Positions 14,545 to 22,864 of a stretch of DNA of 35,420 bases are shown here, piece by piece (within the stretch, counting starts at the first letter, position 1; every line of letters starts with the position of its first letter). Where the stretch lies: NCBI GenBank assembly GCA_009841045.1, contig VXMO01000059.1, positions 1-35,420 on the forward strand. Reading direction: 5' to 3'. The notes under the pieces were generated by a model. It was not told where the DNA came from. It did not search any database and saw nothing but the letters and a program-made list of their open reading frames with translations. Origin of the DNA: Dehalococcoidia bacterium (GTDB lineage: Bacteria > Chloroflexota > Dehalococcoidia > UBA6926). A program made the translations under genes and the position numbers.

Positions 14545-17139
14545 CTAGTCGGTGGAACGTCCTCGCCCCCGCCGCCGTCTTGAGATGCCCACCAGGCCTG
14601 CCAGGAGGCCGCCGAGGAGGAGGAGGTCTGCGGAGGGGGCACCGGCGAAGCAGCCGCCCGCGCCGTCGTCTTCATCCTCGCCGTTTGTTGTGGTTGCTGT
14701 GCCGCCGTCGTCGCCGGTTGCTGTGCCGGTGGCAGAGGCTTCCACGGTCAGAACGCGTTCGGAGACGGTTGAGAGCTGATCGCTGTAGGCGGTGATGGAG
14801 AGGCGATAGAGCCCGGGGACGAGCGCGGCGGTTTCGGACGCGGAGAGGCGAACGATTGCCTGCGGCGGATCGCTTTCCGCGATGTCCGCGTCACCGGTCT
14901 TGACGACGTTGCCTGTGGCGGGGTCCGACCACACGTAGCGGACGCCCAGGTTGCCAGGCCCGTCAACCACCGAACCAACGCTATAGTCCTGTCCGATGAC
15001 GATGCTCCCCACGCTCCCGGTCTCTATGCTGATGGGCTCAGCCGAGCCGAAGTGCCAGTCGCCGGGGCTGAAGGGGTAGTTCTCATCACGGAACGCCTTG
15101 AGTTCGGCGAACTGCGCGGGCGGATCGAATCGTTCCAGGTAGAACGGCCCGTTACTGATCACCATCAGGCTGCGCTCGTCGAACCACGCCTGCGCGGCGC
15201 GGTAGCGTTCAAGCGCCTCCTGCTCCGTCACGAGGGACTGGCCGCCGATGGTGAGGGCGGCCATGGGTACGAACCCATCGCGCTCGAACTGTCCAAGCGT
15301 GCGGTCGACGGTGCGGGCGTCGCGGTCCTGCACAAGGCTGAGCCACGGCACGCCGAATCGCTGGGCTGAGGTGTCACTGTAGGCGGCGCGGCGCTGGTTG
15401 AACACCACGTCATCCATCGCGGCGAGCACCTCCCACGGCATGGTCATGCCGCCGGGCACCGCGTATTCCGCGATGTAGTCGTCCACGAAGTGCCAGTAAT
15501 CGACGTAGACCTCAATGCGGTTCTCATCCAGCACGCGGAAGCCGCGGACGGTATCGAGCAGCGGCTTGGCGGTTGTTGCAAGAGCGAACTCGACCTGCGA
15601 CTTCTCCGGGCCGTAGACCATGTCAAAGGTCTGGTAGATGTCATAGACAAGGTCGGCCATGGTGATTTGCTCGCCGTGATGCCACGGGGCCTGGAAGAAC
15701 TTGCTGTAGTCGAACGTGACCTTGGACGTGGCCTCCACGCCATCGCCCACACTGGCCCACTCTCCGGCGTCCGCGTCCCATCTCTGAACGTTGGAGGGCA
15801 CGGGCATCTTTGCGCCCGGCCCCGCAGTTTCCACCTCATAGTCGGCGCGCATGGGTATGGGCAGGCCAGTGAAGGGGTGCCGCGTCATCGCGGGGTCAGC
15901 CAGGTTGCGCCATACGTCGGCGCTGTAGACATCGCCAAAGCCGGAGACGGGGTTCCATGTGCTGCGCTCCGTCCAGACCCACAGGTGGCCGACGGTGAGC
16001 GTGTCCTGATCCGGCACATACGCCTCACGGAACGTCCATTGGAGCTTCGGGCCGGCCGCCACGTCTTGCGTGACGCCGTGGATGTTCGAGTTGGCGGGGA
16101 ATGTCGTCAGGATTGTCGCGAGCCAGACGCGGACGGACTCGTCGACCGAGAGGCGCGTGACCTCCTGGTAGAGGGCGTCGCGTTCCTCGCGGTTCTGGAA
16201 ATCGCCGCGGAAGATGCGTTGTCCGAGGTCATCAATCCGCGCGTTCTCGTATTGCCAGAAGCCGGTTTCCTGCCAGCCGGGCATGTTGCCGAGCCACGGG
16301 GCGGCCATCTGGTTGATGGTGGCGGAGTCATAGCGTTCCGCCGCGCCGCGTCCCCATCCCTCCGTGTAGGCGTGCCACTCAAAGAGCTGGGGGTCAGTGC
16401 TGTAGACGGTGAGGATGGCCGGGGCGAACTGATGGTAGATTGGAGCGATCAGGAACCCTGCCTGCTCCAACTCGGCGCGGATCAGGTCGCCCACCTCGCG
16501 ACGTTCATCTTCAACGCGGATGATGAACCGCAGGCGGATCGGCTCGTCGTTGTAGTTCCACGCGCTGTCCACCATCGTTGCGCCCGCCGCCGTCATCGCG
16601 TCGGCGATGGCTGCTCGCGCCCGCTCCGGATCATAGGACAGGTCCTGCCGCGCCAGCATTTCCGCAACGACCGTGTAATCGAAGTCGAACGGGTTGACGT
16701 GGGTCTGCATGGGGCGGGCGAGGCCCTTGTAGATCTCCTGGGCGATGAACTCACGGTTGACGAGGTGTTGAACCGCGCGCCGCACCTCTGGCAGGGAGAA
16801 CGGGTTGAGCTGCCCCTCCGGCGCGGGGGCAGGGTTCAGGATGAGCGAGATGGTGGATGCCGGCGCCTCGTACAACTCAATGGAATCATCGCCACGCAGG
16901 GCCTGTGCCGCGTCCGTCTTGAGATTGAAGATGTACATGTCCATCTCATCTCGCTGGATTTCCTGCGGCGCGAGGTCAACGTTGAACGAGCGGTAGTGGA
17001 GGGTGTCCACAGCGGGGCCGGGTCGGTCATGGGGCGGGCGGTAGTCATCACCGCTCTGAGCGAACGCAGCGCCGCTCCCGGCCACGAGACCGAGCATCAG
17101 CACGAGGCTGAGAATGAGTGGGAGCCTGAGATTAAGCAT
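14545..17139 (-). CDS. Family-5 solute-binding protein, lobes in reversed order, C-terminal GGC anchor (864 aa)
   Basis: Exported binding protein for a peptide/oligomer ABC importer. Residues 1-27 are a signal peptide ending AAFAQ, without a lipobox Cys. Elements normal for the second half of SBP_bac_5 come first: PEVRRAVQHLVNREFI at 117-132, and a C-lobe-like stretch to about 370. First-half elements come after: TLTVGHLWVW near 380, WHHGEQITMADLVYDIY at 486-502, GPFYLERF at 664-671. A beta domain (about 700-805), an acidic Thr/Asp linker, GGC (C830), a TM helix and an Arg tail end the protein. The chosen ATG (17139) overlaps the upstream stop by 8 bases and has GAGG upstream; ATG 17157 is an alternative. 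It is probably translated after the BNR gene, and may serve the ABC operon at 22.9-27.4 kb (inference). Confidence 0.8.
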   Translation of the reverse strand: MLNLRLPLILSLVLMLGLVAGSGAAFAQSGDDYRPPHDRPGPAVDTLHYRSFNVDLAPQEIQRDEMDMYIFNLKTDAAQALRGDDSIELYEAPASTISLILNPAPAPEGQLNPFSLPEVRRAVQHLVNREFIAQEIYKGLARPMQTHVNPFDFDYTVVAEMLARQDLSYDPERARAAIADAMTAAGATMVDSAWNYNDEPIRLRFIIRVEDERREVGDLIRAELEQAGFLIAPIYHQFAPAILTVYSTDPQLFEWHAYTEGWGRGAAERYDSATINQMAAPWLGNMPGWQETGFWQYENARIDDLGQRIFRGDFQNREERDALYQEVTRLSVDESVRVWLATILTTFPANSNIHGVTQDVAAGPKLQWTFREAYVPDQDTLTVGHLWVWTERSTWNPVSGFGDVYSADVWRNLADPAMTRHPFTGLPIPMRADYEVETAGPGAKMPVPSNVQRWDADAGEWASVGDGVEATSKVTFDYSKFFQAPWHHGEQITMADLVYDIYQTFDMVYGPEKSQVEFALATTAKPLLDTVRGFRVLDENRIEVYVDYWHFVDDYIAEYAVPGGMTMPWEVLAAMDDVVFNQRRAAYSDTSAQRFGVPWLSLVQDRDARTVDRTLGQFERDGFVPMAALTIGGQSLVTEQEALERYRAAQAWFDERSLMVISNGPFYLERFDPPAQFAELKAFRDENYPFSPGDWHFGSAEPISIETGSVGSIVIGQDYSVGSVVDGPGNLGVRYVWSDPATGNVVKTGDADIAESDPPQAIVRLSASETAALVPGLYRLSITAYSDQLSTVSERVLTVEASATGTATGDDGGTATTTNGEDEDDGAGGCFAGAPSADLLLLGGLLAGLVGISRRRRGRGRSTD

Positions 17140-19516
17140 CTGACTCGACCTCGTCATTGTTGTTTGCCCGGCGGCGTCTGCGCGCGTTCAGCTGCGCAGC
17201 GCCGATGATGCCCAAAGCGAGCAGGCCTACCAGCGCCATGTCCGCAGTTGCGTTGCCCGTGCCGCATCCGCCTGACGAGTCATCATCGCCCGTTTCACTG
17301 GACTCAATACGCTCCAAGGCCTCCTGGATGGTGGCCAGAGTGTCCGAACTCAACGCGGCCTTGATATCCGCGATGTCCGCGGCGGTTTCCTGCAGGTTAT
17401 CGAAGCCGAACTCATTGTAGAAGGATGCGGTGGCGGAGTTGCCGGAGGCGTCGAAAACGGCGACGCTCTGCGGCCCCTCGCCAGCGGTGGGGAAGAAAAG
17501 TTGCGTTGTGAATCGTCCCTCATCATTCGACTCGATTGTGGATACGAGGACGCCGCTGACGAGGATGAAGATGTCCTGGTCGGCTTGGAAATTGAACCCC
17601 TGGATCGTCACGGTTGTGGCGGACGCGCCGCGCGCCGGTGAGAGGAAGATGGACGGGCTGGGCATCTGGCGCATCCGGGCAAAGCCGATCTTCTGGTTCG
17701 TGCCCTGGAACTCTCCCAAGCGGGTGTCCGGCCACACGAGGTAGACGTCTTCGTCGGTGGCGGCAATCGCCATGTAGTCACCAATGAACTGGCCGCCGGG
17801 GAAGCCGTAGTTTGGGTTGGACGCGGAGTCCGTGACGCGGGAGTTGATGCTGAACGACTCTCCGTTGTCCTCGGACACGGCGTAATAGATGTGGTAGCGG
17901 AGGTCGATTCCGGGATCATCACGCGTATCAGCCCACATGACGTGGATCTTGCCATCGGGCGAAACATCCACGGCCGGGAAGAACTGAATGCCGGACGTGC
18001 GGTCATCGTTGATCCGCAAAGGCGGGCGGCTCCACGTGCGTCCCTCGTCCATGGAACGGATCATCAGCACGTCCGCGTCATCGGACGGGTCGCCGGACGG
18101 CGCGGCGGAGAACACTACGTACAGTTCCTCGTTCGGCCCGACGGCTATCCGTGAGAATGCCGAACCCCAAAATCGGTAGAAGCTGCTTCTAGGCGAGAAG
18201 CCCAACTCCAGGTAGCTCGCGGCCTGTCGTCCGCTTTCAAACGTATCGCCGCCATCCTCAGACTTCGCGACGTACATCTGCGCCAGCCCTTCGAACGGGC
18301 CGTCATCAGAGGAGTCCATCCACGAGACGTAGACCGTTCCATCGTCATGCGTCGCCACATAGGAGCCCTGGACGATGCGCTTGAGGCTCTCGATGACCTG
18401 CCCACCGGGGATCGCGTCCGGCGATTGCAGGGCCTCGGGGTTGTCCTGGAGGGTCACCTGGTCCGAATTGCCGAACTCGAAGACCTGCCGAATGATGGGG
18501 CTGACGATGACGGGATCAGACCAAGTGATGCCGCCGTCCTCTGAACTGACGACCTCAATGGTGGTCTGAAGGACGGGGTCGCTGAGGAATGCCAACTCGT
18601 CCGTATAGCGGATGCGGTACGTCGTGTTGAAGTGGGTGTAGGAGATGTAGATGATGTCCGAGTCCGGATCATTCGGGTTGGGGCCCACGGCCAGCCACGG
18701 CTTGTCGAGGAACCCGAGGGAGATGGTTCCGCGGGTTCGGCCAAGAGAGTCGATTTCAAACTCAGACGTTACTCCGCTCCTGACGGCGGGCGTTCCCTGT
18801 GTCCACGTGAATCCGCCGTCACTGGAGGAACTTAGCGCCATGCTGGAGACAACCGCCGACCCCAACAGGTTGCCGACGGTGAACTCTTCGATGTCCAGAG
18901 AGATGAAGGTGTTGTGGACAGAACCGTCCCGGTCGAATGCCAGAACGGGGTCACCGCCCGCGCCGAGTTCCTCACGTGGGCGCTTGATTACGGCCGGACC
19001 CTCCCACGTCACGCCGCCGTCATACGTCACGTACATGCTGGTGCCCGGGAAGTTGTAGTCGATCATGCCGGCGACGATATGGTCGGGATCGAGCGGATCC
19101 ACGGCCAGATGCGGCTCCGTCTGTATGGGGGCGGCGCTGAAGTCCGTCGGGATCAGGATGTTGCGGCTGAAGCGCGCCGAGGGATCGCGGTAGGGGACGA
19201 GGACGCCGCCCTGCGAATCAGGCGCGCCCTGCGCGGAGGCGACGGGACCAGTCTGCCCCTCACCGCCTATGCTCTCCGAGTCTGCGTCCAGCCCCTGCGC
19301 CATCAATGAAACGCGTCCGGACAGGTAGCGGGCGGTCTGATCTCGAAATGCGAGCACGTCCGGCGCCAGATACGGATAGTCCGGTGTAAGAATGCCCGGC
19401 GAACCGGTCGTCTGCCGCTCGCCCTCCTGCGCTCCGACAAAGCCGGCCGGGGAGACTGCTAACAGGATGGCAATGATAGCCGTTAGTACTAGTAATCGAG
19501 ATGGATTCCGCCGCAT
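17132..19516 (-). CDS. Exported BNR/sialidase-fold protein with IPT-like domain and GGC anchor (794 aa)
   Basis: Signal peptide 1-29 ends FVGAQ. A beta-propeller follows, carrying at least six Asp-box (BNR) repeats: TYDGGVTW (164-171), SSDGGFTW (231-238), SEDGGITW (325-332), SEDGGDTF (419-426), SMDEGRTW (488-495) and SEDNGESF (548-555). An IPT/TIG-like beta domain (about 622-706) comes next, then a helical Gln/Ala-rich part, GGC (C751), a TM helix and an RRRRR tail. Propellers with Asp boxes include sialidases, but the arginine triad of true sialidases is not evident, so glycan binding or a structural surface role is equally likely. It is the first gene of a unit with the binding protein. ATG 19516 has GGAGG about 10 bases upstream. 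Confidence 0.75.
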   Translation of the reverse strand: MRRNPSRLLVLTAIIAILLAVSPAGFVGAQEGERQTTGSPGILTPDYPYLAPDVLAFRDQTARYLSGRVSLMAQGLDADSESIGGEGQTGPVASAQGAPDSQGGVLVPYRDPSARFSRNILIPTDFSAAPIQTEPHLAVDPLDPDHIVAGMIDYNFPGTSMYVTYDGGVTWEGPAVIKRPREELGAGGDPVLAFDRDGSVHNTFISLDIEEFTVGNLLGSAVVSSMALSSSSDGGFTWTQGTPAVRSGVTSEFEIDSLGRTRGTISLGFLDKPWLAVGPNPNDPDSDIIYISYTHFNTTYRIRYTDELAFLSDPVLQTTIEVVSSEDGGITWSDPVIVSPIIRQVFEFGNSDQVTLQDNPEALQSPDAIPGGQVIESLKRIVQGSYVATHDDGTVYVSWMDSSDDGPFEGLAQMYVAKSEDGGDTFESGRQAASYLELGFSPRSSFYRFWGSAFSRIAVGPNEELYVVFSAAPSGDPSDDADVLMIRSMDEGRTWSRPPLRINDDRTSGIQFFPAVDVSPDGKIHVMWADTRDDPGIDLRYHIYYAVSEDNGESFSINSRVTDSASNPNYGFPGGQFIGDYMAIAATDEDVYLVWPDTRLGEFQGTNQKIGFARMRQMPSPSIFLSPARGASATTVTIQGFNFQADQDIFILVSGVLVSTIESNDEGRFTTQLFFPTAGEGPQSVAVFDASGNSATASFYNEFGFDNLQETAADIADIKAALSSDTLATIQEALERIESSETGDDDSSGGCGTGNATADMALVGLLALGIIGAAQLNARRRRRANNNDEVESDA

Positions 19517-19686
19517 GTGCTTAGTACCTCCATGGGATTGTCCCGGTGCGTTGCGCGTGTTGTCGAACGGTCGGCCCCGGGATGGTCTGTTGGTCGCGGA
19601 ACCCGACTCGTATCATAATGGGTGGAACGTCGATTTCGCATCATTTGGCCGCTTTCCGGGAACCAGTCCACAGGAGGATTGAGTAC

Positions 19687-22020
19687 GTGTCACACATCTT
19701 CGGCGGGTTGAGCGCGCCGCGCTCATTGGTCCTGGCTTTTGCTATTGCCATCGGACTCATTGTCCTCGTCGCCGCATGCAACGGCGATGAGGCGACAAGC
19801 ACGCCAGAGACCGTTGAACCGGCGACTCCCACTCCAACGGCGACACCGCTATCGATCGCTACTGCCACTGCTACTCCTGAGCCAACTGTTTCCTCGCCCA
19901 CTGCCATACCGACTCAAACGGATGACGACGATGAAACGGAAGCACTTATTCCATCCGATTTGAAAACCTATACGGATGACCTTTATGGCTACACCGTGGA
20001 GGTACCTGAAAACTGGACCGGCACGCGACCGGATACCGGACTCGTAAGCGTCGCCACAATCTTTGACACGGGCACTGAAGACTTGACGGCTGAAAGCTAT
20101 GTGCTCTTCTTGCCCGAAGAGGCGCACCCGGCCGATGTTGCGCAGGAGCAGATTGCCCCCCTTGCCGGCCTGAGCGGATTCCGCACCATCACGGAATCGG
20201 ACATCATCCTGGACGATGGCTCGGAAGCCCACCAGGTCTTCTACGGCTACGGCACCGGCTCCAACGAACACCGTGGCGCAGTTACCTTTGTCGCCCGCGG
20301 AACGATGGCCATGGGCATCCAAACTCAGGCCCCGCGCACGATCTATGAGCGGAATTTTGACGTTCTTGAATCCGTCTCCACCAGCATCCGCACCGTTGAC
20401 CCGCAGCCCTTTGGCGCGCCGGCAGACGATACACTTGTGCTCTACCTGGACCGGGGGCCGCTAACGATGGATCCCGGGGTGTCAACCGACGCCGGGTCAT
20501 CGCAGTACATTCGCCAGATTTTCAGCGGCCTTGTGCGCCTCAATTCCGAACTGATTCCTGAGCCTGACCTTGCCACATGGGAAGTCTCGGAGGATGGCAC
20601 CGTCTACACGTTTACCATCAAGGACGGAGCACAGTTCCATGACGGCACTCCCGTCACGGCGCAGGACTTCATCTTCTCATGGGAGCGCGCGCTTAACCGC
20701 AACCTGCCGCCCGTGGGCGGAAGCGCGGCCAGCTACCTTGATGACATCGTCGGCGCGAAGGCATATCACGCCGGAGAGGCCGACTCCGTCACAGGCCTTG
20801 AGGCCGTCGATGATTCAACGCTCGTCGTTACCATTGATGAGGCCAAGAGCTATTTCATCTCCAAGCTCTCGCATCCTTCCGCGTACGTTGTCCTGGAATC
20901 CAACGTGCCGGAGGTTCCGGACCCCCGCCTCGTGGAGGACGAAGACGAGAACGGGGAATCCTCTGACGATGGGCAAACCGAGGATGCCGACGAAGAGGAT
21001 CTGCCCGATCCCTGGTACTACACGGCGATTGGAACCGGGCCGTATCGGCTCGAGCACTACATGCAGTCCCGAGCGGCGCACCTAACTGCATTTGAGAACT
21101 ATCTTGGCCCCCAGCACTCAATTGGCAACCTGGTCTTCCGTTTCCACGCGGGGCTCTCCACGGCGATGGTAGAAGAGGGCTTTGTTGATGCAACCACCTG
21201 GCTCGGGTCGGGAGATTATGATTCCCTCGTTGAAGAAGAAAGCCCGCTGATTGACCACATCACCCAGACGGATGCCCTGAGTGTTCAATACCTGGCTTTC
21301 AATACGGTGACCGGGCCCAATGACACCAAGGCTCCGTTCAGTGACCCGGACGTGCGCCGCGCATTCCTGTGGGCAGTGGACCGTGAAGCAATCTTTGAAG
21401 AGCATGCCGCATCAGGTGTGAAGATTGCACACGGATTCATTCCCCCCGGCCTCCCCGGTTATGACGAGAACATTGCAGAGATTCGATATGATCCTGCTGC
21501 CGCGAAGCAGCTCCTGGACAGCACCGAGTTCGGACAACTCGATGAGGATGAACGCGTGATCGTGGTTGCGCTCGGCGGCGATCTCTCCGCTATTGACCGC
21601 GCCATCTTCAGGCAGTGGGAGGACAATCTTGGCGTCCGCATTCGGTATCGATCTATTGGCCCCACGTACTTCTATCAACTGCCCCGCGTCGTGGAGGTCG
21701 GGTTCGGTATCTACGAATACGGCTGGTTGGCGGACTACCCTGATCCACACAACTTCCTTGACGTGCTCTTCCATACCGAGTCGCCGAACAATGACGGGAA
21801 GTCGGGTTCTGCGGCGATCGACGCACTGCTGGAACAGGCCAGGACGGCCGGAGAGAGACGCCTGGAGCAGTATCGGGAGGTTGAGCGGAGAATGATCCAG
21901 GAAGCGATTGCGTTTCCGCTCTTCTTTGGCACCGACTACATCCTCGTCTCCGAACGGGTGAGCAATCTTTCGCTCGACGCTCAGGGCTTCCTGAGGCTGG
22001 AAGACGCGGCGGTGACCTAG
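19687..22020 (+). CDS. Lipoprotein: PsbP-like domain fused to family-5 solute-binding protein (777 aa)
   Basis: Lipid-anchored binding protein for an ABC importer. The GTG start at 19687 is preceded by AGGAGG 9 bases away; the frame is open to 19546 but the upstream part is not protein-like. The lipobox LVAAC places the lipidated Cys at 31. A Thr/Pro spacer leads to a PsbP/Mog1-like domain (about 95-237; YGYTVEVPENW). A normally ordered SBP_bac_5 domain fills the rest (about 248-777): TLVLYLDRGPLTMDPG, QFHDGTPVTAQDFIFSWERA near 316-335, GTGPYRLEHY, DVRRAFLWAVDREAIFEEH and EYGWLADYPDPHNFLDVLFH. An acidic loop is inserted before GTGPYRL. It is divergent from the BNR gene. The ligand is unknown; oligopeptides are typical. 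Confidence 0.85.
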   Translation: MSHIFGGLSAPRSLVLAFAIAIGLIVLVAACNGDEATSTPETVEPATPTPTATPLSIATATATPEPTVSSPTAIPTQTDDDDETEALIPSDLKTYTDDLYGYTVEVPENWTGTRPDTGLVSVATIFDTGTEDLTAESYVLFLPEEAHPADVAQEQIAPLAGLSGFRTITESDIILDDGSEAHQVFYGYGTGSNEHRGAVTFVARGTMAMGIQTQAPRTIYERNFDVLESVSTSIRTVDPQPFGAPADDTLVLYLDRGPLTMDPGVSTDAGSSQYIRQIFSGLVRLNSELIPEPDLATWEVSEDGTVYTFTIKDGAQFHDGTPVTAQDFIFSWERALNRNLPPVGGSAASYLDDIVGAKAYHAGEADSVTGLEAVDDSTLVVTIDEAKSYFISKLSHPSAYVVLESNVPEVPDPRLVEDEDENGESSDDGQTEDADEEDLPDPWYYTAIGTGPYRLEHYMQSRAAHLTAFENYLGPQHSIGNLVFRFHAGLSTAMVEEGFVDATTWLGSGDYDSLVEEESPLIDHITQTDALSVQYLAFNTVTGPNDTKAPFSDPDVRRAFLWAVDREAIFEEHAASGVKIAHGFIPPGLPGYDENIAEIRYDPAAAKQLLDSTEFGQLDEDERVIVVALGGDLSAIDRAIFRQWEDNLGVRIRYRSIGPTYFYQLPRVVEVGFGIYEYGWLADYPDPHNFLDVLFHTESPNNDGKSGSAAIDALLEQARTAGERRLEQYREVERRMIQEAIAFPLFFGTDYILVSERVSNLSLDAQGFLRLEDAAVT

Positions 22021-22083
22021 GAGAATAGCCGGGTTTTTCTAAGCCCGTTGCGAAACAGATTGAGAGACGGAGAGGAGAATCGA

Positions 22084-22458
22084 ATGCCCCGCCCGATCGC
22101 GCACTTTGAAATCGCAGCCCGTGATGCCCAGACCCTGCAGGCTTTCTATGGGGCGCTGTTTGACTGGGATATCAATGCGGACAACCCAATGTCCTACGGC
22201 CTTGTGACCGCAAAGGACGGCGACGAGGGTATAAATGGCGCGATCTACAACCACAACGCCGAGGACGAGAATGACCGCCCCGGCATCCGCCTCTACATGC
22301 AGGTGGACGATGCCGACGCTTACGCGGCCCGCGCGGAGGAACTGGGTGGAAAGTCGATGGGCCCGGCGGAAGAGGTGCCCGGCTTTGGCATCAAGGTCGG
22401 CGGCCTCATCGACCCTGAGGGGAACATCATCGGCGTAATCCAGGCCCTGGAAGAGTAA
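22084..22458 (+). CDS. VOC-superfamily (glyoxalase-like) protein (124 aa)
   Basis: Single vicinal-oxygen-chelate module: MPRPIAHFEIAARDAQTLQAF begins the first beta-alpha-beta unit (FYGALFDWDI), and VDDADAYAARAEELGGKSMG with DPEGNIIGVIQ ends the second. Such proteins bind a metal and act in glyoxalase, dioxygenase or resistance reactions; the substrate cannot be told. H8 and the Glu near the end (E122/E123) are candidate metal ligands. Start: ATG 22084 with GGAGAGGAG upstream; the in-frame ATG at 22048 lacks a site. It is 63 bases downstream of the binding lipoprotein, same strand, and the convergent tRNA cluster follows. Confidence 0.85.
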   Translation: MPRPIAHFEIAARDAQTLQAFYGALFDWDINADNPMSYGLVTAKDGDEGINGAIYNHNAEDENDRPGIRLYMQVDDADAYAARAEELGGKSMGPAEEVPGFGIKVGGLIDPEGNIIGVIQALEE

Positions 22459-22463
22459 GAGGT

Positions 22464-22540
22464 TGGAGGCGACGGCGGGATTCGAACCCACGAATAGGGG
22501 ATTTGCAGTCCCCCGCCTTAAACCACTTGGCTACGTCGCC
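22464..22540 (-). tRNA. tRNA-Cys (anticodon GCA), CCA encoded
   Basis: The minus strand folds as a cloverleaf with GGCGACG/CGTCGCC acceptor, anticodon stem GGGGA/TCCCC with loop CTGCAAA, and T-loop TTCGAAT. The discriminator is U, as usual for Cys, and CCA is encoded at 22464-22466. Confidence 0.95.
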
Positions 22541-22604
22541 TCGTGCTGCGCGTCCTGCGGACGCCTAACAGAGTACCCATGATAGCGCCGTTGTCCAGCG
22601 GGTG

Positions 22605-22691
22605 TGGTGCCGAGGAGGAGATTTGAACTCCTACGAGCTTTCGCCCACTGCCCCCTCAAGACAGCGTGTCTACCAATTCCACCACCTCGGC
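22605..22691 (-). tRNA. tRNA-Leu (anticodon GAG), CCA encoded
   Basis: Class II tRNA on the minus strand: GCCGAGG/CCTCGGC acceptor, anticodon stem CTGTC/GGCAG (one G-U) with loop TTGAGGG, a long variable arm, T-loop TTCAAAT, discriminator A, CCA at 22605-22607. It is distinct from the tRNA-Leu(UAA) at 11.7 kb. Confidence 0.94.
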
Positions 22692-22736
22692 AAGACCAGC
22701 CCACTGCGCGCGCCCTGCCGCGAACGGGTGGAGCGC

Positions 22737-22813
22737 TGGCAGGAGCGGAGGGATTCGAACCCCCGACCGACGGTTTTGGAGACCGTTGCTCTTCCGGACT
22801 GAGCTACGCTCCT
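22737..22813 (-). tRNA. tRNA-Trp (anticodon CCA), CCA encoded
   Basis: Cloverleaf on the minus strand with AGGAGCG/CGCTCCT acceptor, anticodon stem ACGGT/ACCGT with loop CTCCAAA, T-loop TTCGAAT and discriminator G. The 3' CCA is encoded at 22737-22739. It is the first of a Trp-Leu-Cys cluster, 51 bases beyond the last ABC gene. Confidence 0.95.
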
Positions 22814-22864
22814 ACCACTCGCGCCACGCAATTATGCCGAGCGCAACGGGGAGCGTCAAACGAT

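Noticed and set aside
15490-17208. Long plus-strand open frame (572 codons) opposite the solute-binding protein and the end of the BNR gene
   Set aside because: It is antisense to two genes with signal peptides, family motifs and linked starts. Its translation has no family motif, and long antisense frames are expected in GC-rich DNA.
17132-19516. Calling the BNR protein a sialidase enzyme
   Set aside because: Asp boxes define the propeller only; the catalytic arginine triad and the Tyr/Glu pair could not be identified.
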